A stretch of DNA of 64,000 nt from Buchnera aphidicola (Pentalonia nigronervosa) (GCA_014622685.1 CP061275.1:310001-374000); one strand, 5' to 3'; numbered from the stretch's first letter, positions 1 to 11,216 are shown. Made by a program: numbers and translations. The notes: generated from the letters alone by a model not told the origin.

Positions 1-488
1 TTATTTTTATTTTTATTTAGAAAAAAACAAGTGTTTGCTGCAGTGTTAAAAAAAATATCTTTTATCCAAATTTTTTGACCTATAAAAATATGATTAGGTT
101 TTTTAATAAAATTGATTTTGGACAATTCACGATAATCATAACCTAAATTCTTTCCAATAGAATATAATGTATCTCCTCTTTTAACAATATAAAATATTTT
201 AAACATTTTATTTTTTAACAAACCAATAAAATTTTCATTACGAATGATGACTTTTATTTGTTTAGGAAATAAATTATTTCTTATTTTAAAAATTGAAAAA
301 CATTCATGTCTATCTGGAGTAATATTATTTTTAGATATATTGTTTGTGTTAAATTTAGGAGAATATCTATTACTTATTAATTCATATTTACATTTTTTAC
401 TTATTATACCACCTAATGCAAAATCACTATGTATAAAAAATACACAAAATAAAAAAAATGTCTTCAATAAAATAATTTTTCGTTGCAT
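1..488 (-). CDS. nlpD: NlpD-like LysM protein, C-terminus beyond the window edge
   Basis: The frame opens with ATG at 488 and runs without a stop to the window edge, so only the first 162 codons are visible. It begins with a basic and hydrophobic segment (residues 1-26, MQRKIILLKTFFLFCVFF then ...FALGG) that looks like a secretion signal, but I see no clear lipobox, unlike the E. coli lipoprotein NlpD. Around residues 98-142 is a LysM peptidoglycan-binding domain with the typical core VKRGDTLYSIGKNLGYDYRE and a closing GQKIWIKD. The LytM (M23-like) domain expected in NlpD would lie outside the window. LysM near the N-terminus fits NlpD better than the amidase AmiB, where it is C-terminal. The next gene on this strand is ftsB, and E. 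coli has the order ftsB-ispD-ispF-truD-surE-pcm-nlpD, so synteny supports the call. Its likely role is activating septal murein amidases in the periplasm. Confidence 0.72.
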   Translation of the reverse strand, partial: MQRKIILLKTFFLFCVFFIHSDFALGGIISKKCKYELISNRYSPKFNTNNISKNNITPDRHECFSIFKIRNNLFPKQIKVIIRNENFIGLLKNKMFKIFYIVKRGDTLYSIGKNLGYDYRELSKINFIKKPNHIFIGQKIWIKDIFFNTAANTCFFLNKNKN

Positions 489-1474
489 TAACATCTACTA
501 TTTAAATTAAAAAGTTTCTTAAAACGTTAAGATTGTTAACATATATTAGAAATAGTTCCATTAAAATAACATTATTCAAAACTCATCAATGATCAAAAAC
601 ATAACCGAATAATATGTTATCCCAGTATATATTTCTATAAAAATTTTTTGAAATAATTTCTTGAAAAATAACATTTTTTATATAAAAATTTAAATATACA
701 ATTAAATTAATATGCAATTAAAATTGCATTGTGAACTAGATTATTCATCTTGATCAAATTTAAAAATATGCTTTATGAAATAACTATATAAAAATTTACT
801 ATTAGAAAATTTACATATTTTGTAAATACGTCTTATTTCGGATATAAATTAATATTTTTTTAAAAAATATGCTAAAAACACATGATTATTAAAAAACGAC
901 AAATTTAACGTGCAATATTATTTATTGATTAATATCACATTTTAATTTTAGCATTTGACTTCTAAATAAGTGATTTATTATATGACATTTTATCATATAA
1001 AATATTTATGTAAAAAATAAATTTAATGCAGTAATAATGTTATATAAATCCATTTTAAAAATATGTAATTAAGTACATGTAAATTTTTTAAATATTTTAG
1101 AAATATATATTATCTAATCTAGATTTACTTTAATGTGAGTATCTATTACACTTATTTAACAAAAATTAAAATTCTTATATTGCTTTAACTTGTAAAAAAT
1201 AAAATGCATAATATTTGTTTAAATATTTTATCTAAAATATATTATTTCTTGACACAAAATACTAAATTAAAACATATTTTTATCTATTATAAAATAATAT
1301 AAATAAATAAGAGATAAAACAAATAGAAAAAGAACATGATGACTTAAATATTAAACTACACTAAAATTATTTATATAATATTAAAATTTAAAAAATAATT
1401 ATTTTAAAAGTATATTCAACAAAGGTATTATTATTAATTTTCATATATTATTGAAATATATTCACAAAAAATAT
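489..1474. other. Gene-free gap between ftsB and nlpD
   Basis: About 1 kb of A+T-rich sequence with no frame that resembles a protein on either strand. In E. coli this interval holds ispD, ispF, truD, surE and pcm on the same strand as the flanking genes. I recognise no remnant of any of them, so if they were ancestral here they have decayed beyond recognition by eye. Confidence 0.6.
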
Positions 1475-1696
1475 TTAATGAATGCATTTTTTCTTAATGT
1501 GTTTAATATTGTTTTGCAATTGTTTAATTCTTAAAATTATTTTTTCATTTCGTTTATCCATACGAAGATTGTTCTGTTCTTCTAATAAAACTGTTTTATA
1601 CATTTTGATATAATTAAAATAACCATTTTTTCCTAACCATAAAGAATACTGCAACCAAAATAATATAAAAAATAAAAATATTTTTAATATTTTCAT
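1475..1696 (-). CDS. ftsB: Cell division protein FtsB, short form
   Basis: The 73-residue product starts at the ATG at 1696; the frame is open further upstream but the homology begins here. Residues 1-22 (MKILKIFLFFILFWLQYSLWLG) form a single membrane anchor, and the stretch WLQYSLWLGKNGYFNYIKMY matches the FtsB signature WLQYSLWFGKNG of E. coli. It is followed by a charged heptad-like segment (about residues 35-68), the periplasmic coiled coil that pairs with FtsL in the FtsQLB divisome complex. E. coli FtsB has 103 residues; the C-terminal part that ends in a conserved ...FYRLV-type motif is missing here, and I did not find it in other frames downstream. The gene is either a minimal version or in early decay. 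The same-strand arrangement with nlpD matches E. coli order. Confidence 0.68.
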   Translation of the reverse strand: MKILKIFLFFILFWLQYSLWLGKNGYFNYIKMYKTVLLEEQNNLRMDKRNEKIILRIKQLQNNIKHIKKKCIH

Positions 1697-4600
1697 AAAA
1701 TACTCAAAATATATATAATATACTAATGTTAAAAACATTTTTATTACATTTAATTTAACTAAAATTAAAAAATATTTACTATAAGTTATCTTTTAAAAAC
1801 TATATTATTAATATAATATTAAATATTTTTTATTTAAAATATTTTTAATCTAAAAATAATATATACTTATATATAATAAGTAACTTATGTCACACTGTAA
1901 TATCATATAATTTATAAAAATTTATTAGTGTATCTGTTATTTTTGTTATTGAACGTTTTATGATATTTTATCAATTATTAAAACAATTAAATTTACTATA
2001 TTTATTAATTGTAATCAAAATAAATAATCTACTTTTCTATATGTAAAAATAGTTATATCAAAGTAACATGAATAATATTTTTTATAAGAAATAAAACATT
2101 AACAAACAAAAAATAAATATCGTGAATAGATAAAATTAATATATTTTAAAAACATTTATAAAAGTAAATTTATTTTTACTACAAAAATAGTACATATTTA
2201 ATAAAAAACAGTACACCTATGATTTTATATAATTATATGAATTATATTGTATAATACATATTTACATATTATGTAATTTAAAAACAACTATTTTAATAAA
2301 TATTAAATTTCTTGAAAAATATATGCAATGTTAATCTTATAAATATAAAAAATATCAATAAAAATTCAAAAAAAATACTAAAAAAATTGATCTTATAAAA
2401 GATATCGATATATTCATACGTATCTATCTATTTCATATTTTTTGAATGTAAAATAAAATAAAAAATATATCTATATTTTAAAATATCTATGCATATATTT
2501 TTTAAAAAAAAATAAAAAATATAGATACTCAATAAACATTTTCAAATTATATAAAATTTATAGATTTAATATACTATCTGTTCTTAACCATCAATTTAGT
2601 AAATTCTGTTAATTCGATAATCTAAATATGTACTTTTTGAATTTTTTCAAACATAATTGAAAAAATATTTTGATCTAAATATTATTTTAAAAATATTGAT
2701 TCATAGAAAAAATCGGATATATCAAAAAAATAACATTTATAATATAAATATACTAATTTTAATTTAGTTATATTTACCTAAAGAAACAAATGTTTCTTTC
2801 ATATATAAATTGAGAAAAAAATTTAGCTGAATCTAAATGTTTTTAAAAAAATATACTACTAATTTTATAGTATCAATATTTAACATATTTTTCAAAATTT
2901 ATAAATTTATTTGAATTACGGTAAAATACATATATAACAAATAAAAAAACTAAAATATATTAGATAATACATTATATATGCAGATAAAATAAAAAATTTA
3001 TACATTTATTTTCAATAACAAAATATGACATAATTACATATTTATACCAAATACATAAATAACTTATAACATTTATACAAAAAATAAACTTTCAAATTAA
3101 ATAAATACACTGAAAAATAATTTTATAACTGTTAAATAATTATTAAAACAGTCTATAAACACATAATTGAAAAATTAATGAAATAAGAATTTTAATATAA
3201 TTCACAGTGTTGTTTTTCGTCAGTATATAAATATTACATATAATATGTGCAATTAAATTCATTACAGTCAATTTAGTATGTTCATCAATTATAAATTTTT
3301 TCGTATAATTAATGGTATTAAAAATAAAAAAATACATTAAAACAATGTAAATTAAAAAAAATGACTTAATTTTTCAGATGTTATTATTATATTCGAAATA
3401 AAAAAATAAAAATTCATAATTATATTAAATTAATATAATTTAAATAAAACTTTAATCGGTAAATTATTTATTATATTTATCGATTGAATATATAAATGAA
3501 TAATACTAATTTTTATGTTTTTTAGAATTCTTTCTTATCACAACTCAAATAATTGTTTTAATTTCTTTTTTTTTTGATGTTTTATAGAAATAATTATAAT
3601 ATTTTTTAATAAATAAAGAATTTTTAGTATAAAAATACAAAACATATTTTTTAAAATATAAAAAATTACAACACAATAATAAATTTAAAAAATATATTTT
3701 ATATTTTTTGTATATTTTTATTTTTTTTATTATAGATAAATGTATGCACATTTTTAAAATATTCACAATACCTTTAAAAATGTATTCTTCTTAAATAAAA
3801 TTAAAACTTATTAACATTTAAATAATATTTTCTCAACTTCAAAGAAAAAATATAAAATTATGTTCTTTTTCAAAAAATTCTATTATATATTAATAAATAA
3901 ATCATATGTTTTAAAAACATTTTTAAAAAAAATTTTTCAAAATAATATTTATTTGTTTACGTTATAAAAAATCAATTATGTAATTAAAATATTTATTAAT
4001 TCAATAAAATATGAAAAAAAACAAGATATTTTTAAGATACAGTTTAAAAAAAATGACCAAGTATTAATTAATACATATTGTATTTAATTTAACATATTTT
4101 TAATATTTCGTTGTTATAAGTGAAACGCATTTATTTAAAAAATAGAATGTTTCATCAAATACTAAAAAATGCTAATATTATAACTTATTACAAAAAATCA
4201 TTATTACTTAAAAAGTAGAAAAATTTAATCCATAATATACTATACATTACATTTAAAAATAACTATTCTTGTAAAAATACTATCTTAATCTTAATTAATC
4301 AAAATATAATTAAACGTTTAATACACACTTAAACATCAGTCGTGTTAAAATTTTTAAAAAATATGCTTCTAAAAAATTAATATAAGTTTATTAAAATTAA
4401 TATAATACAGAAACATCAGTTACATAAAATTTTTATTATTTTTTAAATTGTATTTTAAAATACAAACATATGATGCTCATCAATAAAAAAATATAGTATT
4501 TTAATATTAACAATAAATCTTTAATTTTTAAATAATTACACTAAATTCAATATAGAACACGTACTAATTAATACCAATGAAAAAACAACATGATGCGTTT

Positions 4601-6460
4601 AAGATGAACTCTTAAATTATTTATAACGCATATTTCTATTTATTTATGAATTAAAACAATTTCATTTGTTATTAAAAATACTTAATTGGGTTATTAATAT
4701 CATTTTCATTCCTTTTAAAACATCAATATTTTATTAATATTTAAATAAAGAACAATATCATAATATAATTTCAATATAATACCTATTTTCTATAAATATA
4801 TTAAAACTATTTTTACACATATAAAAAATTTATCAAAAAACGACAACGTAAAGTTTATTGGCAGTTTATTTTTTTCGCAAAAAATATCACATAGAAAATA
4901 ACGTAATTTCTATAAAAACATTATAATTAAATACTAAAAAATATCCCTGTAATAATAAATATACGTTAAAAATAATTGCAAATAAAATTTTAAAACCAAA
5001 AAATTATACCAATATTTTTTACATACTCTCTATAATAATTTTACAAAAATTATTTTTTATTCTAAGCATATCATAGAAGATATATACATTATATTTAGTA
5101 TTTAAAAGATTAAACCGCTTATTTTTATTCACATTTTTTTGTATACATTGTAATTAAAAAATAATACATATTTTTATCTTCTAAAAATATAAATTTATCT
5201 TTTTTGCGATACTGTCCACTACATTATTAGATTAATATTATAGAAAAATAACTAACAATAAAAACAATAGTTTTACATAAAAGTTTTTATAACGACTATT
5301 GTATAATAGTTTTACATGCATTACTTTTAATCAAATCTAAAAAATTACATGCACATGTATATAAACAATAAAATAAGTGTATTAGTTTCTATAAAACCAT
5401 AAAAATATGTATTTGTATACTACATAAAAAAATATGTTAATAATATAACTATTACATTTAAAATATAAAAATTATGTTTTCAAAAATAAATTTTTCAATA
5501 TATCACGTATATATATACTTTTATTTCATTTAAAAACACAAAGTAAAATGTTTAACCTGCTTCATGTAATATTGTAAAACTATCTTAAAATTTTATTGTA
5601 TGAAAAATATTAATTAAACGATCATTAAATAAAAATACCATTAAAATTATAAAAAAAGAAAAATATATTAAAATAAGAAAATAACATTAAAATAACTAAT
5701 ATGATTATAATTTAACAAATATTTTTAAATAAATTTTCAAAAATAATATTTTAATTGATTTGTATAAATAAAGTGTCTATTGTGTAAAAAAAATCAAAAA
5801 TTTTAACAAATTATTATTGTAAAAACAAATATTATTCTATTTTAAATTATGTAATCAATATTTATATTAAAAAAATGAAATTAAATTTAAATTATTCTTT
5901 ACATTGCACATTTTAAAAAAATCGATCATCTGTATGTTAAATTGTATAAAAATTATAAATATTCATCATATTTTATTTTTTTTATAAAAAATTTCAATTT
6001 TTTATAAAAAACTGTACTTTATTTCTGTTAAAAATATTATAACAATACAACATAATCTATCACTTTTAAACAATAAAACATGTAATTTTTGGTAATTTTA
6101 CATATCACGGAAAAATTATTTAAAAAAATGATTATAATAAAATATATAATTAATAAAAATTAATACCTTAAAATAACATTCATAACTTCTTTTAATTGAT
6201 AATCTGAAAGATTGTTAATATAATTAAAAAATATAATTTTTAACATATATACAAATTGAAAATACAATGTTTTATACACAAATTAAATATAACACTATTA
6301 CATTAAATTTCACATATTTTAAAAATTTAAAAACATCGAAAAATTAATATTTGAATATTTAAAAAAAATCCATTCACATCAAAGATTAAAATATATCCAA
6401 AAACAAAAATATGTTAAAATCGCATCATTAATATAATTATTTCAAACATTAACATACATA
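1697..6460. other. Large A+T-rich gene desert
   Basis: Nearly 5 kb without a credible gene. Open frames of 60-75 codons occur on the minus strand at 3143-3337 and 3545-3766, but they are low-complexity Lys/Ile/Phe/Tyr/Asn chains with no family signature and no good start context. I see no tRNA-like cloverleaf with a conserved T-arm. In E. coli the genes upstream of ftsB are cysDNC and ygbE, and I recall cysteine-biosynthesis genes in this neighbourhood in other Buchnera, so this is probably the eroded remains of several genes, but nothing recognisable survives. Confidence 0.6.
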
Positions 6461-6629
6461 TTCTTTAAAAAAATTTTCATTCTTTAAAAAAATTTTCATT
6501 CTTTAAAAAAATTTTCATTCTTTAAAAAAATTTTCATTCTTTAAAAAAATTTTCATTCTTTAAAAAAATTTTCATTCTTTAAAAAAATTTTCATTCTTTA
6601 AAAAAATTTTCATTCTTTAAAAAAATTTT
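6461..6629. repeat. Tandem repeat, 19-bp unit, about 8.9 copies
   Basis: The unit TTCTTTAAAAAAATTTTCA is repeated head to tail without a single mismatch through eight full copies (6461-6612); a ninth copy is broken near its end where CA becomes AC. Every unit carries an A7T4 tract. Perfect identity between copies in such a fast-drifting genome implies recent or ongoing expansion by strand slippage. It lies about 200 bp upstream of dsbA. Confidence 0.95.
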
Positions 6630-6793
6630 ACATGTTTTAAATCAGAATGCCATTGATATATTTATTATATCTGTACTTTTTGATGGCGTCTCATATTCTT
6701 AAAAGAACATGTATTTAAAAAAACATAAAAATATCAGTAGTAACATAAAAAATCATTTATTTTTATACATATTTCTAATATATACTTAAGAAT

Positions 6794-6829
<36 letters not shown>

Positions 6830-6830
6830 T

Positions 6831-7445
6831 ATGATCTTATGTAGTATAATTTTATCTTTTAACATTTCAGCACATGAATTCACTAATAAACAAGAATACA
6901 CCACAAAGCATACAAAAATAAAACACGTGCCTAAAATAATAGAATTATTTTCTTTTTTTTGTCCATATTGTTATGAAGTTCAAAAAAAATACCATTTTTC
7001 AAACTTAATCAATAAAAATTTAAACAAAAATATACATATTAAAACATATCACGTTAATTTTTTAGGTGGAAAACTGAGTAATGTATTAACAAAAGCTTGG
7101 ATCATAGCGCAAAAAATGAAAATTGAAGATAAAATTATGCTGCCTATGTTTGCAGGAATTCAAAAAACTCATACTATTAAAAATGTTCGTCATATAAGAG
7201 AACTGTTTTTTAAAATAGCTGGAGTAAATATAAATGACTATAATAAGTTTTGGAATAGTTTGTCTATAAAAATCTTAACAAAAAAAACAAATCAAATTGT
7301 TAAAAAATGTCATTTATATCATGTTCCAACTATATTAATAAATGGAAAATACATAATTGATTATTATAGATTAGAAAGTATTTTTAAAAATCAATTACCT
7401 GAAAAATATATCCAACTTATCAATTTTTTAATGTATAAAAAATGA
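6831..7445 (+). CDS. dsbA: Thiol:disulfide interchange protein DsbA
   Basis: A periplasmic thioredoxin-fold oxidase that introduces disulfide bonds into exported proteins. The active site is C44-P-Y-C47 in FSFFCPYCYE (E. coli has CPHC), and the cis-proline loop is V165-P-T. The helical insertion between them is present and the length of 204 fits a mature DsbA of about 189 residues plus a short leader. From the first ATG the signal is only MILCSIILSFNISA, with a cleavage site after SA and no basic n-region. The missing basic part may be encoded by the adjacent 31-A run, which in this frame gives polylysine followed by I-F-M, but that extension has no normal start codon. The real start therefore is uncertain. 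No dsbB is visible in the window. Confidence 0.9.
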   Translation: MILCSIILSFNISAHEFTNKQEYTTKHTKIKHVPKIIELFSFFCPYCYEVQKKYHFSNLINKNLNKNIHIKTYHVNFLGGKLSNVLTKAWIIAQKMKIEDKIMLPMFAGIQKTHTIKNVRHIRELFFKIAGVNINDYNKFWNSLSIKILTKKTNQIVKKCHLYHVPTILINGKYIIDYYRLESIFKNQLPEKYIQLINFLMYKK

Positions 7446-7593
7446 TATCTTATTCAGTATAATTATAAAAATCATAATTAATTTATTTACACTGCAAATA
7501 CTATTTTCTTGTTACGCTTGCATGATTTATTAAAAAAATACAAAAACACAAACAGCAATATTTTATATAAAAATTATTTGATATTTTAAAAAC

Positions 7594-8454
7594 ATGATTC
7601 ATATAAAAAAAAATCCAATTATCATAATTGACGGAAATTTATATTTATATCGTTATTACTACGTTTTTCCAAATTTTAAAAATGCATCTGGAACACCATC
7701 TGGTGCAATATATGGAATGATTAAAATGATATATTCACTTTTAAATAAATATAAAGATTCTAAAAAGTTTATTATTATATTCGATTCTTCTAAGAATACA
7801 TTTAGAAAAAAAATATTTAAAGAATATAAAAATCATAGAAAACCCATGCCTAACACTCTCTATGTTCAAATTGCACCACTCTTAACAATTCTCAAAAATT
7901 CAGGAATTAAAACACTAACCATAAAAAATGTAGAAGCTGACGATATTATTGGTAGTTTATCTTATAAATTTGAAAAAGAAGGAGAAGAAATACTCATTGT
8001 TAGCGATGATAAAGATATGTTACAATTGATTACAGAAAACATTTATGTATTAAATAAAAGTAATAACATCATCACATTGCAAACAATACAAAAAAAATAT
8101 GGTATTCGACCTAAATCGCTAATTGATTTATTAGCATTAACAGGAGACGTATCAGATAATATTCCTGGAATACCTAAGATTGGAATAAAAACAGCATTGT
8201 ATTTACTACAAACATTTTCTAATATTAAGAACATTTATTACAACATAAAAAAAATACCAAATCTATCTTTTCGCAATGCTAAAAACATTGCAATTCAATT
8301 AAAAAATTATAAAAAAACTGCATTTATTTCATATGAACTAGCAAAAATTAAACTGGACGTTCCAATTCAGATTACCTTAGAAGAAATAAATTTAAAATTG
8401 CATTCCTCTAAAAAATTACTTGATTCATTCAAAGAATATGATTCTCAAAAATAA
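7594..8454 (+). CDS. polA: 5'-3' exonuclease, isolated PolA N-terminal domain
   Basis: The product corresponds to the first 290 or so residues of DNA polymerase I, the flap/5' nuclease domain, and stops before the 3'-5' exonuclease and polymerase domains. The acidic metal-binding motifs are present: IIDGNLYLYR near the start, VEADDIIG around residue 112, SDDKDMLQL around residue 131, and the helix-hairpin-helix segment GDVSDNIPGIPKIGIKTA around residues 185-203. Its role is removing RNA primers and flaps from Okazaki fragments, while gap filling must come from another polymerase. A polA reduced to this domain is typical of Buchnera, so I treat it as a functional stand-alone nuclease and not a recent truncation. 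It is convergent with engB, 37 bp away. Confidence 0.92.
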   Translation: MIHIKKNPIIIIDGNLYLYRYYYVFPNFKNASGTPSGAIYGMIKMIYSLLNKYKDSKKFIIIFDSSKNTFRKKIFKEYKNHRKPMPNTLYVQIAPLLTILKNSGIKTLTIKNVEADDIIGSLSYKFEKEGEEILIVSDDKDMLQLITENIYVLNKSNNIITLQTIQKKYGIRPKSLIDLLALTGDVSDNIPGIPKIGIKTALYLLQTFSNIKNIYYNIKKIPNLSFRNAKNIAIQLKNYKKTAFISYELAKIKLDVPIQITLEEINLKLHSSKKLLDSFKEYDSQK

Positions 8455-8491
8455 AAAATAAAATTTAAAACACATGAAACATGTAACTTTA

Positions 8492-9112
8492 TCATTTAAA
8501 ATCAGTAATATAATTAAAAAAATACCAATTATTAATCTGTAACATTAACTGTTTAACACCAATTTTTTTTGTAGAAGAAAATAGTTCAATTTTAAAAAAA
8601 TACAATGACGTCTTTAATTTTTCATATACCTTTCTTAATTGAATTTGTTGATAAGTAAATGTTACTTTATCACATTTAGTTAATAGGATTAATATAGGAA
8701 TGTTGTTTTTAATCATCATATTAATTATTTTTTCATCTAAAATCTTTATAGGACATCTAATATCCATTAAAAGAACTAAACCTTTTAAAAATTTTCTTTG
8801 TGATAAATAAAAATATACTGTTTTTTGCCATTTATTTTTCATCTCTAAAGCAGCTTTCGCATAACCATAACCAGGAAGATCGACAATTCTAAAACCAGAA
8901 ACTACTTCAAAAAAATTAATTAATTGCGTTCTTCCAGGAGTTTTACTAGCACGTGCTAATTTCTTTTGATTAGTTAAAACGTTAATAGCACTGGATTTTC
9001 CTGAATTAGAATAACCAGCGAAAGCAATCTCAATACTACTTTTCAAAGGCATATCAGAAATTCTAGAATAACTATTAAAAAAATACGTTTTTTGATAATT
9101 TAGTGAACGCAA
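8492..9112 (-). CDS. engB: Ribosome biogenesis GTPase EngB (YihA)
   Basis: A small essential GTPase of the TrmE-Era-EngA-EngB family that takes part in large-subunit assembly. The G1 P-loop is GYSNSGKS (33-40), G3 is DLPG (78-81), and G4 is TKCD (145-148); the SKTPGRTQLINFFE switch segment (56-70) is almost identical to E. coli. The start is not ATG: the frame reaches TTG-CGT-TCA-TTA, which aligns exactly with the N-terminus of E. coli EngB (M-T-N-L-N-Y-Q against R-S-L-N-Y-Q). A purine-rich AGGA lies just upstream, so TTG at 9112 is the best start. The gene is divergent from typA, with about 250 bp of shared upstream region. Confidence 0.93.
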   Translation of the reverse strand: MRSLNYQKTYFFNSYSRISDMPLKSSIEIAFAGYSNSGKSSAINVLTNQKKLARASKTPGRTQLINFFEVVSGFRIVDLPGYGYAKAALEMKNKWQKTVYFYLSQRKFLKGLVLLMDIRCPIKILDEKIINMMIKNNIPILILLTKCDKVTFTYQQIQLRKVYEKLKTSLYFFKIELFSSTKKIGVKQLMLQINNWYFFNYITDFK

Positions 9113-9361
9113 AATGTAATCCTATTTTAAAAAAATGCGTAAAAATAAAACTGTTTTCATAACAATACTATTCATGTAAAATTATTACTCAAAATACTTT
9201 AAAAAACTATATCATATTATAACATTTGATAAACAGTGTTTTTAATATTGAAAACATAATCATCTCTATAAAAAAATCAGTATTTTCTTTTTGTATAATC
9301 TCAAAAAAACCAATCTAAATATATCTATATTTTGCAAGATTTATCTTTAATAGGAAAAAGA

Positions 9362-11179
9362 ATGTATAAAAACATCAGAAACATCGCTATTATAGCACAT
9401 GTTGATCATGGAAAAACCACATTACTTGATAAACTATTACAACAATCTGGTGCTTTCAAAGAACACGAAGAACATACAGAACGCATAATGGATTCTAATG
9501 CAATAGAAAAAGAAAGAGGTATCACAATACTATCTAAGCACACTTCAATAAAATGGAAAAGTTATATTATAAATATTATTGACACTCCAGGTCATGCTGA
9601 TTTTGGTGGTGAAGTAGAACGTGTTATGTCTATGGTAGATTCAGTGCTGCTTGTAGTAGATGCATTAGACGGACCCATGCCACAAACACGTTTTGTAACA
9701 CAAAAAGCATTTAAATATCAACTAAACCCCATTGTGGTCGTCAATAAAATTGATAGAATTCATTCTCGTCCAGATTGGGTAATAGATCAAGTATTTGATC
9801 TGTTTGTTGATCTCAATGCGAATGATGCACAATTAGATTTTCCTGTAATTTACACTTCTGCTATCTTTGGAACTGCAGGAGCAGATTACCGTAATATGAA
9901 AGAAGATATGACTCCATTGTATGAAGCAATTATTAAATATACACCTGCTCCTGATGTAGATCTGACAAAAAAATTTCAAATGCAAATTTCTCAATTAGAT
10001 TACAATAACTATTTAGGCATAATTGGAATCGGACGTATAAAACAAGGATTTATACAGCCTCATGATTCTGTAATAGTTATTGATAATTTTCAAAATAGAC
10101 GAACTGCAAAAGTAAATAAAGTTTTGAATCATGTTGGATTAAAAAGAATTGAAACTCAAAAGGGAATACCTGGAGATATTATCGCAATTACAGGATTAGG
10201 CAATTTAAATATTTCTGATACAATATGTCATCCAGATTATGTCAAACCTTTGCCAGCATTAAGTATCGATGAACCTACTGTAAAAATGTTTTTTTCAGTT
10301 AATACTTCACCTTTTTCAGGAAGGGAAGGTAAATATCTTACATCTCGACAAATTTTTGAAAGATTAAAAAAAGAAACTGTTCATAATGTTGCATTACAAG
10401 TTCAAACAACAGAAAATGCAAATGTTTTTTCTGTTTCAGGACGAGGTGAATTACATTTATCTATATTAATTGAAAATATGCGACGTGAAGGATTTGAATT
10501 AGAAGTTTCACGTCCCAAAATTATTTCTAAAGAAATCAACGGAATACGAAAAGAACCATTTGAAAACATTATTTTAGAAATTGAAGATAAACATCAAGGA
10601 AATGTTATGCAATTTATGGGTTCTAAAAAAAGTAATTTAAAAAATATCATCATAGAAAAAACAAATCGAGTTCGCCTTGAATATGTATTATCAAGTCGAT
10701 CGCTAATTGGTTTTCGTTCAGAATTTATGAATTTAACATCTGGAACAGGTCTGTTTTATTCGTCATTTAGTCATTATGATACATATCAAAAAAATAATGT
10801 AGGACAAAGAAAAAACGGTGTTTTAATTTCTAAAAAAACAGGTACAGCAATTGGATTTTCTTTGTTTAATTTGCAAGAACGAGGAAAACTATTTTTAGAG
10901 CATGGTGAACAAGTGTACGAAGGTCAAATAATAGGATTACACAATCGATCTAATGACTTAACAGTTAATTGCTTAATTGGAAAAAAACTAACTAATATGA
11001 GAGCGTCTGGAACTGACGAAGCGATAATTTTAACTACTGCTATTCATTTTACATTAGAAGAAGCAATTGGATTTATCAACGATGATGAATTAGTTGAAAT
11101 TACACCTAAATCAATACGTCTAAGAAAACGTTTATTAAAAGAAAACGAAAGAAAGAAAGCATATAGAAAAAACAAATAA
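9362..11179 (+). CDS. typA: Ribosome-associated translational GTPase TypA/BipA
   Basis: An EF-G-like GTPase that binds the 70S ribosome and helps ribosome assembly under stress. The G1 motif AHVDHGKTT lies at residues 12-20, DTPGHADFGGEVE is the switch II, and NKID is the G4 motif. The full length of 605 residues matches the E. coli protein (607), including the C-terminal domain (SGTDEAIILTTA near the end). The frame is open back to a TTG at 9332, but I chose ATG 9362 because it aligns with the E. coli start (MIENLRNIAIIAH) and has GGAAAAAG immediately upstream. It is convergent with gmk; a strong hairpin separates them. Confidence 0.95.
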   Translation: MYKNIRNIAIIAHVDHGKTTLLDKLLQQSGAFKEHEEHTERIMDSNAIEKERGITILSKHTSIKWKSYIINIIDTPGHADFGGEVERVMSMVDSVLLVVDALDGPMPQTRFVTQKAFKYQLNPIVVVNKIDRIHSRPDWVIDQVFDLFVDLNANDAQLDFPVIYTSAIFGTAGADYRNMKEDMTPLYEAIIKYTPAPDVDLTKKFQMQISQLDYNNYLGIIGIGRIKQGFIQPHDSVIVIDNFQNRRTAKVNKVLNHVGLKRIETQKGIPGDIIAITGLGNLNISDTICHPDYVKPLPALSIDEPTVKMFFSVNTSPFSGREGKYLTSRQIFERLKKETVHNVALQVQTTENANVFSVSGRGELHLSILIENMRREGFELEVSRPKIISKEINGIRKEPFENIILEIEDKHQGNVMQFMGSKKSNLKNIIIEKTNRVRLEYVLSSRSLIGFRSEFMNLTSGTGLFYSSFSHYDTYQKNNVGQRKNGVLISKKTGTAIGFSLFNLQERGKLFLEHGEQVYEGQIIGLHNRSNDLTVNCLIGKKLTNMRASGTDEAIILTTAIHFTLEEAIGFINDDELVEITPKSIRLRKRLLKENERKKAYRKNK

Positions 11180-11216
11180 GCAAAAAATGTCAATTGTCTT
11201 TACAAAAAATAAATTA

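Noticed and set aside
244..510. 88-codon plus-strand frame at the left end
   Set aside because: It is antisense to the LysM protein frame, has no family resemblance and is rich in Leu/Ile/Asn as expected for a shadow frame.
3143..3337. 64-codon minus-strand frame in the desert
   Set aside because: Low-complexity composition, no motif and no start signal; such frames are expected by chance where stops are thinned by local composition.
3545..3766. 73-codon minus-strand frame in the desert
   Set aside because: A Lys/Ile/Phe/Tyr/Asn chain without motif; one or two hydrophobic stretches are not enough to call a membrane protein.
6461..6629. CRISPR array
   Set aside because: The 19-bp units are contiguous with no spacers and there are no cas genes; it is a simple tandem repeat.
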